Shown one piece after another: positions 36,874 to 44,912 of a stretch of DNA of 64,000 nucleotides. The notes below the pieces were generated by a model, which saw nothing but the letters and a program-made list of their open reading frames with translations, ran no database searches and was not told where the DNA came from. The DNA is from Burkholderia pyrrocinia. Lineage in GTDB: Bacteria; Pseudomonadota; Gammaproteobacteria; Burkholderiales; Burkholderiaceae. The DNA lies in the NCBI RefSeq assembly GCF_001028665.1, contig NZ_CP011504.1, positions 2,604,001 through 2,668,000 on the forward strand, in the 5' to 3' direction. Position 1 is the first letter of the stretch. Each line of letters starts with the position of its first letter. The position numbers and the translations under genes were made by a program.

Positions 36874-38241
36874 ATGCAAAATCATTTCATCAAGGCGAAC
36901 GTTGCGCTCGCCGCCATTGCTGCGGCGTGTGCGCTGGCAGCGTGCGGCGGCAGCGACGTTACGGCGCCGAAGCTGGCCGGTGCCAACATCGGGACGAGTA
37001 CGAGTGGCACGAGCGGGACCAGTGGTACCAGTGGGAGCAGCGGTACTAGCGGGACCAGTGGCACGAGCGGAACCAGCGGCACGAGCGGGAGCAGTGGTAC
37101 TAGCGGAACCAGCGGAACCAGTGGCACGAGCGGGAGCAGTGGTACTAGCGGAACCAGCGGCACGAGCGGAACCAGCGGCACGAGCGGAACCAGCGGCACG
37201 AGCGGAACCAGCGGCACGAGCGGAACCAGCGGCACGAGCGGAACCAGTGGCACGAGCGGAACCAGCGGCACAAGCGGCACCAGTGGCACAAGCGGGACGA
37301 GTGGCACGAGCGGCACCAGCAGCGGCACCAGCGGCGGCACCAGCGGAATCGGCGGCACAAGCGGAACCAGCGGCACCCCCGGCACGAACGGCATCATCAG
37401 TTCCGTCGGCTCGGTCGTCACGGACGTGGGCGTCACGATAAGCGGCGCGAGCCTGCCAGGTGGCGTCAGCAAGGGCGTGACCGCCGGGCCGGCCGACACG
37501 GTCACCGGCGTCGGCACGATCGTCCGCGATACGTCGAACGCGCTGAGCAACGGCATCGGCCAGATCGGTTTCACGCCGAACCCGGTCGGCACGACGGTCG
37601 CCGGCCTCGGCACCGTCGTCGGCTCGACCAGCAACCCGGTCGCCGGTCTCGGCGAAACGGTGAAGGCGCTCGGCTCCGGCCCGCTGTCGCCGCTGGCGCC
37701 GATCACGACGCCGGTCGGTGTCCTGCTCGACACGGTGGCCGGCGGTCTGAAGTCGGGCGGCACGATGCTCGGCTCGGCCCTGTCGTCGGGCCCGGTCCAG
37801 CAGGCGACGCAGGCGCTCAGCACGGCGATCACGCCGCTCGTGACGACGGCCGGCCAGCTCACGCAACAGGTCGGCACGGCAACCGGCCTCGGCCAGCCGG
37901 TCGCCGGCCTGCTCGGGCAAATCGGCGGGGCAATCACGTCGGCCGGATGGAAGGTGACATCCACGTCGCCGCAGCCGGTCGTTAGCGGTGTCGGCGACCT
38001 CGTCCGTGCAGTCGGCAATACGGTGACCAACGTGGGCGGTCTCGTGAACCCGAGCGGCGCGAACGGCGCGGTGCCGATCGCCGGCCTGGTGACGAGCGTG
38101 GTCGGCGGCATGCCGGCGGCCGTGCACAGCGGCTCCGCGACCGGCACGGGCGGCGGCACGCCGTTGGGCAGTCTCGCCAATCCGCTCGCGCCGGTGACAT
38201 CGCTGGTGGGCGGCCTGCTCGGCGGCGCGGTCGGCAAATAA
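36874..38241 (+). CDS. Collagen-like (Gly-X-Y) repeat lipoprotein
   Basis: 455 residues. Lipoprotein signal with lipobox LAAC at 21-24 (ACALAACGGSD). From residue 40 to about 170 the chain is a nearly pure Gly-Thr-Ser triplet array (GTS with scattered GSS), a Gly-X-Y collagen pattern without proline, ending in GTPGTNG. The remaining 280 residues are Gly/Val/Thr/Leu-rich (VVGSTSNPVAGLGETVKAL, TTAGQLTQQVGTATGLGQP) and may form a surface or adhesive domain. This is the layout of the Burkholderia collagen-like (Bucl) surface proteins. A base-exact repeat block underlies the triplets. Cell-surface adhesion is inferred from the family. Confidence 0.82.
   Translation: MQNHFIKANVALAAIAAACALAACGGSDVTAPKLAGANIGTSTSGTSGTSGTSGSSGTSGTSGTSGTSGTSGSSGTSGTSGTSGTSGSSGTSGTSGTSGTSGTSGTSGTSGTSGTSGTSGTSGTSGTSGTSGTSGTSGTSGTSGTSGTSSGTSGGTSGIGGTSGTSGTPGTNGIISSVGSVVTDVGVTISGASLPGGVSKGVTAGPADTVTGVGTIVRDTSNALSNGIGQIGFTPNPVGTTVAGLGTVVGSTSNPVAGLGETVKALGSGPLSPLAPITTPVGVLLDTVAGGLKSGGTMLGSALSSGPVQQATQALSTAITPLVTTAGQLTQQVGTATGLGQPVAGLLGQIGGAITSAGWKVTSTSPQPVVSGVGDLVRAVGNTVTNVGGLVNPSGANGAVPIAGLVTSVVGGMPAAVHSGSATGTGGGTPLGSLANPLAPVTSLVGGLLGGAVGK
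36991..37380 (+). repeat. 9/18-bp in-frame tandem repeat encoding the collagen-like region
   Basis: The unit GGAACCAGCGGCACGAGC (18 bp) occurs five times without a mismatch from 37150 to 37239 and once more with one change (37240-37257); around it are degenerate 9-bp versions. All units keep the frame, so slippage would change the length of the triplet array and not switch the gene off. Confidence 0.85.
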
Positions 38242-38358
38242 CCGAGCGGCGCCGAACGTCACAGAGGCAACCGGCCGAATGGCCTTGGTCGGCCGGCCGG
38301 CATCGGCCGCCCAAAGTTCGGGACGGGATCTGTCGGACGGTCATGAAAACCCGGCCAG

Positions 38359-38820
38359 CTACTTGCGGCCGCCATCGAACTTCGACGGCGGCCGCGCCAG
38401 CCCGCGCGCCGACAGCGGCGTCGACATCACGATCGACGTGCGCGTTTCGCCGTACAGGTTGATGCGTTCGATCAACTGTTCGAGGTGGGTCATGCTGGTG
38501 GCGACGAACCGCATGACATACGAGTCGGCTCCCGTCACGTGATGGCATTCGACGACTTCGGGAATCGTCTCCAGCAGCTTGAGGAATTTCGCTTTCGCCG
38601 GTTGCGGCACCGTGATGCCGATCAGCGCGCTCACCGGATAGCCGGCCGCGGCCGGATTGATCCGGGCCGTGTAGCCCTCGACGACGCCGGCAGTTTCAAG
38701 ACGCTTCACGCGTTCGGTCACCGCCGGCACCGACAGGTGCACCTGGCGGGCCAGCTCCGTATAGCTGATGCGGCCGTTGGCCTGCAACAGCGCCAGTACC
38801 TTCCAGTCCAGATCGTCCAT
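38359..38820 (-). CDS. Lrp/AsnC-family transcriptional regulator
   Basis: 153 residues. N-terminal HTH (DDLDWKVLALLQANGRISYTELARQVHLSVPAVTERVKRLE) and a RAM/AsnC ligand domain with HHVTGADSYVMRFVATSM. It is divergent from a LysE-type exporter gene, a common pairing in which the regulator induces export of an amino acid it senses. The ATG at 38820 gives the standard length; in-frame sequence upstream crosses the AT-rich operator and is not part of the protein. The C-terminal RPPSKFDGGRK is an unstructured tail. Confidence 0.9.
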   Translation of the reverse strand: MDDLDWKVLALLQANGRISYTELARQVHLSVPAVTERVKRLETAGVVEGYTARINPAAAGYPVSALIGITVPQPAKAKFLKLLETIPEVVECHHVTGADSYVMRFVATSMTHLEQLIERINLYGETRTSIVMSTPLSARGLARPPSKFDGGRK

Positions 38821-38831
38821 CGCGGCGGAAT

Positions 38832-38865
38832 TTTTTAAGGCGGAGTGGCCATTTTTCCTTAAAAA
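38832..38865. promoter_or_regulatory. Inverted repeat in the lrp-lysE intergenic region, probable Lrp operator
   Basis: TTTTTAAGG (38832-38840) and its exact reverse complement CCTTAAAAA (38857-38865) lie 25 bp centre to centre in an otherwise GC-rich gap. AT-rich spaced half-sites are what Lrp/AsnC proteins bind. Confidence 0.55.
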
Positions 38866-38936
38866 CCGCATTCAGCGGTGACCGGACTTTCCCTACGATG
38901 CCTGTTCAACCCGTTGCATGTCGCAAGGAGCAGGCG

Positions 38937-39569
38937 ATGCTGTTCATCAAGTCCGTCGTGATGGGGCTGTCGATCGCGGTGCCGGTCGGCCCGATCGGCA
39001 TGCTGTGCATTCAGCGCAGCCTGAGCCGCGGCTTTCAGGCCGGGTTCGCGACGGGTGTCGGCGCCGCGTGCGCCGATGCGATCTACGGCCTGCTCGGCGC
39101 GCTGGGCATCGCGGGCATCGTCACCGCATTCCCGATGCTGACCGTCGGCCTGAAGATCGGCGGCGGCGCATTCCTCGTGTGGCTTGCGTGGACCATCGCG
39201 CGCCAGGCGCCGGCCGCGTCGGCGCTGCAACGCGACCTGCCGCGCACGACCGTCCTGCGCGATTTCCTGACGACGTTCGGCCTCACGCTGTCGAACCCGA
39301 TGACGATCCTGTCGTTCGTCGGGATTTTCGCGGCGCTCGGCCCGCTGTCGGGCACGCGTGAAGGCGCGATGTGGCCGGCCGTGGCGCTGATGGTCGCCGG
39401 CGTGTTCATCGGTTCCGCGACCTGGTGGCTGTGCCTGAGCAGCGCGACCGCCGCGCTGCGCACGAAGATGTCGTTCGCGTTCATGCACGGGCTGTCGCGC
39501 GTGTCGGCCGTCGTCATCGCGGCATTCGGCGCGATCCAGTTGGTCGCGGGCATGCGCGGCCTTGTCTAG
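38937..39569 (+). CDS. LysE/RhtB-family amino-acid exporter
   Basis: 210 residues, five to six hydrophobic helices. The family start is clear: SVVMGLSIAVPVGPIGMLCIQRSLSRGFQAGFATGVGAACAD, with the conserved proline-rich segment VPVGPIG. AAGGAG at 38925-38930. It exports amino acids across the inner membrane; the substrate is unknown. The stop overlaps the 3' end of the next minus-strand gene by four bases. Confidence 0.9.
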   Translation: MLFIKSVVMGLSIAVPVGPIGMLCIQRSLSRGFQAGFATGVGAACADAIYGLLGALGIAGIVTAFPMLTVGLKIGGGAFLVWLAWTIARQAPAASALQRDLPRTTVLRDFLTTFGLTLSNPMTILSFVGIFAALGPLSGTREGAMWPAVALMVAGVFIGSATWWLCLSSATAALRTKMSFAFMHGLSRVSAVVIAAFGAIQLVAGMRGLV

Positions 39570-39988
39570 TCCTGAAGCGGGGCATCGCCTTTCGACCGGA
39601 TGTCGTCGAGAACCTTCTGCAGGTGCGCCAGCAGTTCGAGCATCACGGCTTTCCGAAAGTACTGGTTCATTCGCGTGCTGACGACGATATCGGTCGGCAG
39701 CGCTTCGATCGCATGTCGAACCGACTGCAGATCGTCGGCGAGCCGCACCAGCGCGTCGCGATGCCACGTGCCCACCGCAACCGCGATCTCGTCCGGCCAG
39801 AAACCGAACGCGTCGATGCCGCAGCATGCGGCGACACAATCCGTCTCCAGCGCGTCGATCAACGGCATGACCGCGGCCAGATACGGATCGATCGCGACCG
39901 CATGCCCCTGGCCATTCGCCAGATCACCGAATTCGATCCAGCGATCCTGGCCGATGCTGATGTCGTCCTTGTGCGGTTTTCGGTTCAT
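39566..39988 (-). CDS. Hypothetical protein (DUF6331-like)
   Basis: 140 residues, acidic, alpha/beta in character: MNRKPHKDDISIGQDRWIEFGDLANG, VAACCGIDAFGFWPDEIAVAV, MNQYFRKAVMLELLAHLQKVL. The AACCGIDAFGFWP stretch reminds me of the uncharacterised DUF6331 family. GAGGA precedes the ATG. It ends on the exporter's stop codon and starts 20 bp after the hydrolase of the opposite operon end. No signal peptide. Confidence 0.65.
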   Translation of the reverse strand: MNRKPHKDDISIGQDRWIEFGDLANGQGHAVAIDPYLAAVMPLIDALETDCVAACCGIDAFGFWPDEIAVAVGTWHRDALVRLADDLQSVRHAIEALPTDIVVSTRMNQYFRKAVMLELLAHLQKVLDDIRSKGDAPLQD

Positions 39989-40007
39989 CGGTCGATCCTC
40001 GCCGGGC

Positions 40008-41003
40008 TCAATTCAACGCCCGCAAATGCGCGCGCACGAAGCGTGCGATCTCCTGGCTCAGTTCCCTATCCTCCGGCGCGCCCATGAACCCGCCATGCGG
40101 CATCCCTTCGAACACGTGAAGCTCGGTCGGCACCTGCGCGCGGCGTAATGCGCGATGCAGGCGCACGGCGTTCGACAGGAACAGGTCGCGCGTGCCGCTC
40201 TGGATGAACGTCGGCGGAAAGCCGGCGGAAAAATCGCCGAACAGTGGCGACAGATACGGATGCGCGAGATCGGCGCCGTTCGCATAGAGCAGGTTGTTCG
40301 ACATCAGCGATGCGGGCAGCACGACATCGACGAGCCGGTTGGTCTCGAAGCTGTCGCCGGATTCCGTCAGGTCGGCTTCCGGCGACAGCAGCACGAGCGC
40401 AGCCGGCAGCGGCCAGCCTTCGTCGCGGGCGCGCAGCACCATCGCGGCGGCGAGATTGCCGCCGGCCGAGCGGCCGCCGATGACGATGTTTTCCGGCGCA
40501 AAGCGTTCGAGCACATACGCATACGCCGCGATGCAATCGTCGAGCGCGGCCGGATACGGATGCTCGGGCGGCAGGCGGTAGTCGACGCCGTAGCATCGAA
40601 TGCCGAGCCGGTCGGCCTGCATCTGCGCGCCGGCGCGGCACGCGTCGCCGCCGCCGAAGATCAGCGCGCCGCCATGCAGGTCGATATACGCACATTCGCC
40701 GGAAGCCGGGGCTTCGGGCGTCGCGACGTGCACGTCCGCATCGCCTGCGCGGATCGTCTCGACGCTCGACCGCAGATACCCGCCGAGCTTCGCGACGGCG
40801 GCTGCGTAATGCGCATCGGTGGCCGTCTTGACGCGCATCCACGCGTCGATATCGTCCGGCGCCGGCATCACGTGCAGCGCGTTCAGCGGCACGCCGTCGT
40901 CGCCGACGAGCCGCTGCAACGCGGTGCGCGCTTCGTCGCTGATCGAGGTCGGGAAGGGAACGACACGGCGCGGCAGCAAGACGCCGTCGGGTTTGTCTTT
41001 CAT
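40008..41003 (-). CDS. HSL-type alpha/beta hydrolase (esterase)
   Basis: 331 residues. HSL-family oxyanion motif HGGA (IDLHGGALIFGGG), nucleophile Ser in VIGGRSAGGNLAAAM, Asp in SGTRDLFLSNAV and His in GMPHGGFMG. Such esterases act on short acyl esters; some hydrolyse lactones or acylated steroids. It is 22 bp downstream of a TetR gene on the same strand, so it is very likely in one operon controlled by that repressor. Cytoplasmic (no signal). Confidence 0.87.
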   Translation of the reverse strand: MKDKPDGVLLPRRVVPFPTSISDEARTALQRLVGDDGVPLNALHVMPAPDDIDAWMRVKTATDAHYAAAVAKLGGYLRSSVETIRAGDADVHVATPEAPASGECAYIDLHGGALIFGGGDACRAGAQMQADRLGIRCYGVDYRLPPEHPYPAALDDCIAAYAYVLERFAPENIVIGGRSAGGNLAAAMVLRARDEGWPLPAALVLLSPEADLTESGDSFETNRLVDVVLPASLMSNNLLYANGADLAHPYLSPLFGDFSAGFPPTFIQSGTRDLFLSNAVRLHRALRRAQVPTELHVFEGMPHGGFMGAPEDRELSQEIARFVRAHLRALN

Positions 41004-41025
41004 CTATCGATTTCCATTCGGCGTG

Positions 41026-41598
41026 TCATGCGGCCGAAGGCCAGTTGCACAGCATCACGTCCAGCGCGTCGAGACTGCGCGCCCACGAAGCGTCGGAGTC
41101 CGGCGCGCCGTGCGAGAAACCGCCCGCGCTTTCGAGTGTCACGTAGCCCATGAAGAAGCCGCCGAGCAGGCGGATCGCGTGCGCCTGTTCGGCTTCCGGG
41201 ATGTCGTAGCTGCGCAGCATCGCCGAGGTCATCCTGACGAGCTGCCCACCCGCGCTTTCGGCGGCGCGCTCGGTGCTCACCGGATGGCGCGCAGCCGCAA
41301 AGCGGCCGGGATGCGCGCGTGCATAGTCGCGATAGACGTTCGCAAGCGCGGCCAATGCGTCCTTGCCGGAGCGGCCGGCCAGCGCGTCGGTCGCGCGATC
41401 GGCCAGTTCCTTCAGCGCGAACAGCGCGATCCGGCTCTTGAGATCGTCGAAACTCGGGATGTGGGAGTAAAGGCTGGCCAGCTTGACGTCGAAGTGCCGC
41501 GCGAGCGCCGCGCCGGTGAGTTGCTCGAAGCCGGTTTCATCGGCGAGCTGCGCGCCGGCTTCGACGAGCCTGTCTACGGTAATGCCGGCACGCGCCAT
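41026..41598 (-). CDS. TetR-family regulator
   Basis: 190 residues: N-terminal HTH (TVDRLVEAGAQLADETGFEQLTGAALARHFDVKLASLYSHI) and a C-terminal ligand domain of the WHG type (GGFFMGYVTLESAGGFSHG). A perfect palindromic operator overlaps its own promoter (41623-41658), so autorepression is nearly certain. It probably controls the adjacent esterase and responds to that enzyme's substrate or product. Confidence 0.9.
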   Translation of the reverse strand: MARAGITVDRLVEAGAQLADETGFEQLTGAALARHFDVKLASLYSHIPSFDDLKSRIALFALKELADRATDALAGRSGKDALAALANVYRDYARAHPGRFAAARHPVSTERAAESAGGQLVRMTSAMLRSYDIPEAEQAHAIRLLGGFFMGYVTLESAGGFSHGAPDSDASWARSLDALDVMLCNWPSAA

Positions 41599-41622
41599 GA
41601 CGGATGCTATGGGTGTTAGTCA

Positions 41623-41658
41623 AAAAACTAATTCTATTAGTTTTTGTGGCGATGTCAA
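41623..41658 (-). promoter_or_regulatory. TetR promoter with overlapping 10-bp palindromic operator
   Basis: Minus-strand TTGACA (41653-41658), 16 bp, TAGAAT (41631-41636). Over the -10 box lies the exact inverted repeat AAAAACTAAT-TCT-ATTAGTTTTT (41623-41645). Bound repressor would block RNA polymerase. The start codon is 25 bp downstream. Confidence 0.8.
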
Positions 41659-41694
41659 TTTCCCGCGTGTTGCGTTCGGGTGCTCCGCATCGCG

Positions 41695-42714
41695 TCACGC
41701 GTCGACGCCGGCCGTTCGCCTGAACCGGCTCGGCGCCAAGCCGGTCCAGCGCACGAACGCGCGCCGGAACGCCTCCTCGCCGCCGAACCCGAGATGCGCG
41801 GCTACCCGCGCGACCGGCCAGTCCGTCTCGTGCAGGCATCGTCGCGCGGCGTCGGCCAGGCATTGCTCGCGCAGCACGTGGTAGCCGCTGCCTTCGGTCG
41901 CCAGCCGCCGCCGTAACGTCGCCTCGCTGACACCGAGCCACGCGGCCAGTTCCGCGAGCGCCGGCAGCGCCTGTTCGTGCGCGAGCGCCGCATCGAGAAA
42001 GCCGCGCACCTGCTGCGCCCACGATACGACGGCCGGCGTCGAATCGATCAGACGAAACGGGAAATCGACGAGGAATGCATCGACTTCGCCCGGCTGCCGG
42101 ATCACGCGGCAATCGAGCAGCGTCGCGTCGAACGCGAAGCCGTAGGTTTTCCGGCCGACGTGGACCGGCGCATTGAACAGCCCGAGCAGCGGCACCGCGT
42201 CGTCGCGGCGCGGATGGCCGAGCCACACTTCGGCTGGCCGCAACGGCTGCCCGATCAGCCAGCCGAACAGCTGCAGATAGCAGAACAGCCCGGTCAAGTC
42301 GACGAGGCACGTGGCCGGGCTGCCCGTGCGGCGCAGCGAGTCCATCCGGAACATTGCACGCCCGTCGCGCACCGCAAGCGACAGCGCGCCGGCGCGCGGC
42401 GTCAGCATCTCGCAGAATTCGCGCGCGCAGCGGATCGCGTCGGCGAGTGTCGCGCAGCTCAGCAGGCAGCGGCACATCAGGTCGACTTCCTGCTTGCGCA
42501 TCGGCGGATGGCCGTCGCCGCGCGCGACCTGCGCCTCGAGCCGCTCGATCGCGTCGCGGTACAGCGCGACGAAGTCGCTCGCCGTGGCCGCGTCTTTCGG
42601 CGGCTGCGCGTCGCGTTCGGTCGGCGGTGCGCCGCTGCGCTTGAGTTCGCCCAGCAGGCGCGCGCCGAAGCCCGGCAGGACGCGGCCGCTGGCCGGCATG
42701 GCGCGCTGTTTCAT
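41695..42714 (-). CDS. AraC-family regulator (OruR/ArgR-like with AraC-N domain)
   Basis: 339 residues from ATG 42714. C-terminal double HTH: LPALAELAAWLGVSEATLRRRLATEGSGYH followed by WPVARVAAHLGFGGEEAFRRAFVRWTGLAPSRFRR. The N-terminal 230 residues form the long ligand domain of the AraC_N (Arabinose_bd, PF12625) type, with GLFCYLQLFGWLIGQPLRPAEVW. It is divergent from the 42.9-46.6 kb operon and is the natural candidate activator of it. The inducer is unknown. Confidence 0.87.
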   Translation of the reverse strand: MKQRAMPASGRVLPGFGARLLGELKRSGAPPTERDAQPPKDAATASDFVALYRDAIERLEAQVARGDGHPPMRKQEVDLMCRCLLSCATLADAIRCAREFCEMLTPRAGALSLAVRDGRAMFRMDSLRRTGSPATCLVDLTGLFCYLQLFGWLIGQPLRPAEVWLGHPRRDDAVPLLGLFNAPVHVGRKTYGFAFDATLLDCRVIRQPGEVDAFLVDFPFRLIDSTPAVVSWAQQVRGFLDAALAHEQALPALAELAAWLGVSEATLRRRLATEGSGYHVLREQCLADAARRCLHETDWPVARVAAHLGFGGEEAFRRAFVRWTGLAPSRFRRTAGVDA

Positions 42715-42882
42715 ATGTCTCCCGTTCTGATCGTTGCGACAGGGGCCGGTGAGCGGGCCGGTAGGGGTCTGCGAACCGTCGCCACGCAAGAATGCTATCC
42801 ACGCCGGCCGCCTTCGGCCTCGCCGGAACGGCGTAGGCCGGCACGACGCATCCCGCCAAGAACGACCAAGGACGACACGCGA

Positions 42883-43227
42883 ATGATCCAGATCGTAGAC
42901 GAAATCACGCTCGCGCCCGAGCGCATTCCCGACGTGCTGGCGCTGCTACGCGACCGTTACCTGCCGGGCCACGCGGCGCGCGGGCTGACGGCGGCCGGCC
43001 GCTGGGTGTCGCCGCCTGTCGCGGTGCCGGGGCAGCCGAGCACGCTGTGGCTGACGTGGCACGTCGCCGATGCGCCGGCCTATTACCGGATGCGCGCGCT
43101 GACCGATGGCGACGTGGTCGCATTCTGGATGGCCGTCGACGGACTGTGCGATGCACGCCGCCGCCATGTAATGACGGACGCCGACGTGCCGCTGCCCGCA
43201 CTGACGGAGGTCGACCATGCGGCATGA
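42883..43227 (+). CDS. Small ferredoxin-fold-like protein, first gene of a catabolic-type operon
   Basis: 114 residues (MIQIVDEITLAPERIPDVLALLRDRYLPG...), alpha-beta in pattern and similar to NIPSNAP/dimeric alpha-beta barrel proteins. LWLTWHVADAPAYYRMRAL is a plausible ligand wall. No signal peptide. The next gene starts 11 bases before its end in another frame, so they are coupled. Function unknown; such proteins can act as small cofactor-less enzymes. Confidence 0.65.
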   Translation: MIQIVDEITLAPERIPDVLALLRDRYLPGHAARGLTAAGRWVSPPVAVPGQPSTLWLTWHVADAPAYYRMRALTDGDVVAFWMAVDGLCDARRRHVMTDADVPLPALTEVDHAA

Positions 43228-43849
43228 CACGGCGCAGGTATTCGTTTCGGCGGATCACGACGCCGACGCAATCGAACGTGCGTTGCGCGAAGCCGTGCGC
43301 GCGCTGCCCGGCGCAACCCGTGTCGCGCTCGCACGCAATCAGGAAGGCTGCTGGGGCGCGGGCGACTACACGCTCGACGTGCTGCGCGACGAACGGGCGG
43401 TTGATCGTGCAACGGATTTCGCGGCGCTGGCGCAACTGCCGGGCGTCGTTCGCATCGACGGCGCCGCGTGCCGCGCGATCGGAGGCGGCCTGCGCGAGCC
43501 GACGTTGCGCGATGGCATCTGGCGCACGCTGATGCTGCGCGTACGGCCGCAGGCAAGCGAAGCTCAGGTCGTCGCGCTGGAGCACGAGTTGCTGCACATG
43601 CCCGCGTTCATGCGCGGCATCCGCAACTGGCGCCTGAGCCGGATCGAGACGCCGGGCGCCTGGACGCACGTGTGGCAACAGGAGTTCGCGCACGCCGGCG
43701 ATCTGCTCGGCGAATACCTGATGCATCCGTATCACTGGGGCTGGGTCGACCGCCGGTTCGACGCCGAAAGCCCCGACTGGACGGTCGATGCGATCTCGCA
43801 TGCGTTCTGTCCGCTCGCGTCGAGCCTGCTGGTCGACACGGTGGCGTGA
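43217..43849 (+). CDS. Two-domain Dabb-like protein, function unknown
   Basis: 210 residues. The second half has the stress-responsive/Dabb pattern (GIWRTLMLRVRPQASEAQVVALEHELLHMPAFMRGIRNWRLSRIE, then WTHVWQQEFAHAGDLLGEYLMHPYHWGWVDRRFD). HPYHWGWVD resembles the EYLxHPxH motif of Dabb proteins. It overlaps the gene before it by 11 bases. Together the two look like a diverged pair of dimeric alpha-beta barrels linked to the oxidoreductase genes that follow. Confidence 0.7.
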   Translation: MRHDTAQVFVSADHDADAIERALREAVRALPGATRVALARNQEGCWGAGDYTLDVLRDERAVDRATDFAALAQLPGVVRIDGAACRAIGGGLREPTLRDGIWRTLMLRVRPQASEAQVVALEHELLHMPAFMRGIRNWRLSRIETPGAWTHVWQQEFAHAGDLLGEYLMHPYHWGWVDRRFDAESPDWTVDAISHAFCPLASSLLVDTVA

Positions 43850-43892
43850 CGCGCAGCGCGGACCAAACCTGCAAAAACCTGGAGACACGAAG

Positions 43893-44885
43893 ATGCGAGC
43901 CCTTCTGATCGACCGCGTCGGGCATGCCGACGCGTTACGGCTGGCCGACGTTCCCGTACCGAAGCCGGGCCCCGGCGACGTGCTGATCCGCGTCGCATAC
44001 GCGGGCGTCAATCCCGCCGACTGGAAATGCCGCGAAGGCTATCTCGGCGCGTTCATGCAGTACACGTTTCCGTTCGTGATCGGTTTCGATGCGGCGGGCG
44101 TCGTCGAAGCGGTCGGCGAAGGTGTCGACGGTTTCGCGCCCGGCATGCGCGTGTTCGCGCAGACCGACGTTGGCGCAGGGCGCTGGGGTGCGTATGCGGA
44201 ATTCGTCGCGGTGCGCCACGATTCGGTCGTGCGCCTGCCCGACGCGGTGAGCTTCGCGGAAGCGGCCGCCACGCCGACGCCTGCGCTGGCCGCATGGGCC
44301 GGCCTGTTCGACGACGGCGGGCTGCGCGCGGGGCAGACCGTACTGGTGCACGGCGGCGCGGGCGCGGTCGGCACGTTCGCGATCCAGCTCGCGGCCCAGG
44401 CCGGCGCGCGCGTCGTGGCGACGTGCTCGGCGCGCAACCGCGACACGGTCGAATCGCTGGGTGCGGAGGTCGCCATCGACTATCGCGCGCAGGACATTGC
44501 CGCAGCGGTGCGCGCATGGGCGCCGAGCGGTGTCGATCTCGTGCTCGACGCAGTCGGCGGCGACACGCTGCCCGACGCGCTCGACCTGCTCGCGCCGGGC
44601 GGCACGCTCGTGAACATCATGACGCTCGCGGCCGGCGACACCGAGCGGCTGGCCGCGACGGGCGCCGAAGCCGCGCGGCGCGGGCTGCGCACCGCGATGA
44701 CCTACAGCCGGATGCCGAGCGGCAACACGCTCGCATCGATCGCCGAACGGCTCGGGCGGCGCGCATTGCGCGTGCCGCGTTTCGACAGTTTCCCGCTCGA
44801 ACAGGCCGCGCGGGCGCTCGATCTCGTTCAAACGGGCGACGCGAAAACCAAGCTCGTGCTGCACGTTGCGGATATCGCGGGCTGA
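43893..44885 (+). CDS. Zinc-independent MDR oxidoreductase (quinone oxidoreductase type)
   Basis: 330 residues. GVNPADWKCREG near the N-terminus and the NADPH site VLVHGGAGAVGTFAIQLAAQAGARVVATC; the catalytic-zinc Cys/His set of alcohol dehydrogenases is missing, so NADPH-dependent enone/quinone reduction is expected. GGAGACACGAAG precedes ATG 43893. It sits between Dabb-like proteins and two SDRs, a context suited to saturating an enone of a cyclic substrate. Cytoplasmic. Confidence 0.85.
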   Translation: MRALLIDRVGHADALRLADVPVPKPGPGDVLIRVAYAGVNPADWKCREGYLGAFMQYTFPFVIGFDAAGVVEAVGEGVDGFAPGMRVFAQTDVGAGRWGAYAEFVAVRHDSVVRLPDAVSFAEAAATPTPALAAWAGLFDDGGLRAGQTVLVHGGAGAVGTFAIQLAAQAGARVVATCSARNRDTVESLGAEVAIDYRAQDIAAAVRAWAPSGVDLVLDAVGGDTLPDALDLLAPGGTLVNIMTLAAGDTERLAATGAEAARRGLRTAMTYSRMPSGNTLASIAERLGRRALRVPRFDSFPLEQAARALDLVQTGDAKTKLVLHVADIAG

Positions 44886-44912
44886 ACGGCTCGCACTCAA
44901 ATCACTGGAGAC

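Noticed and set aside
36991..37380. Possible CRISPR array because of regular repeats
   Set aside because: Units are 9/18 bp, contiguous, in frame and without spacers; they encode a collagen-like tract.
36882..38237. Antisense frame of 451 residues with Val-Pro-Leu repeats
   Set aside because: It is the reverse complement of the collagen-like Gly-Thr-Ser repeat; no RBS, and the plus-strand frame has a proper lipoprotein signal.
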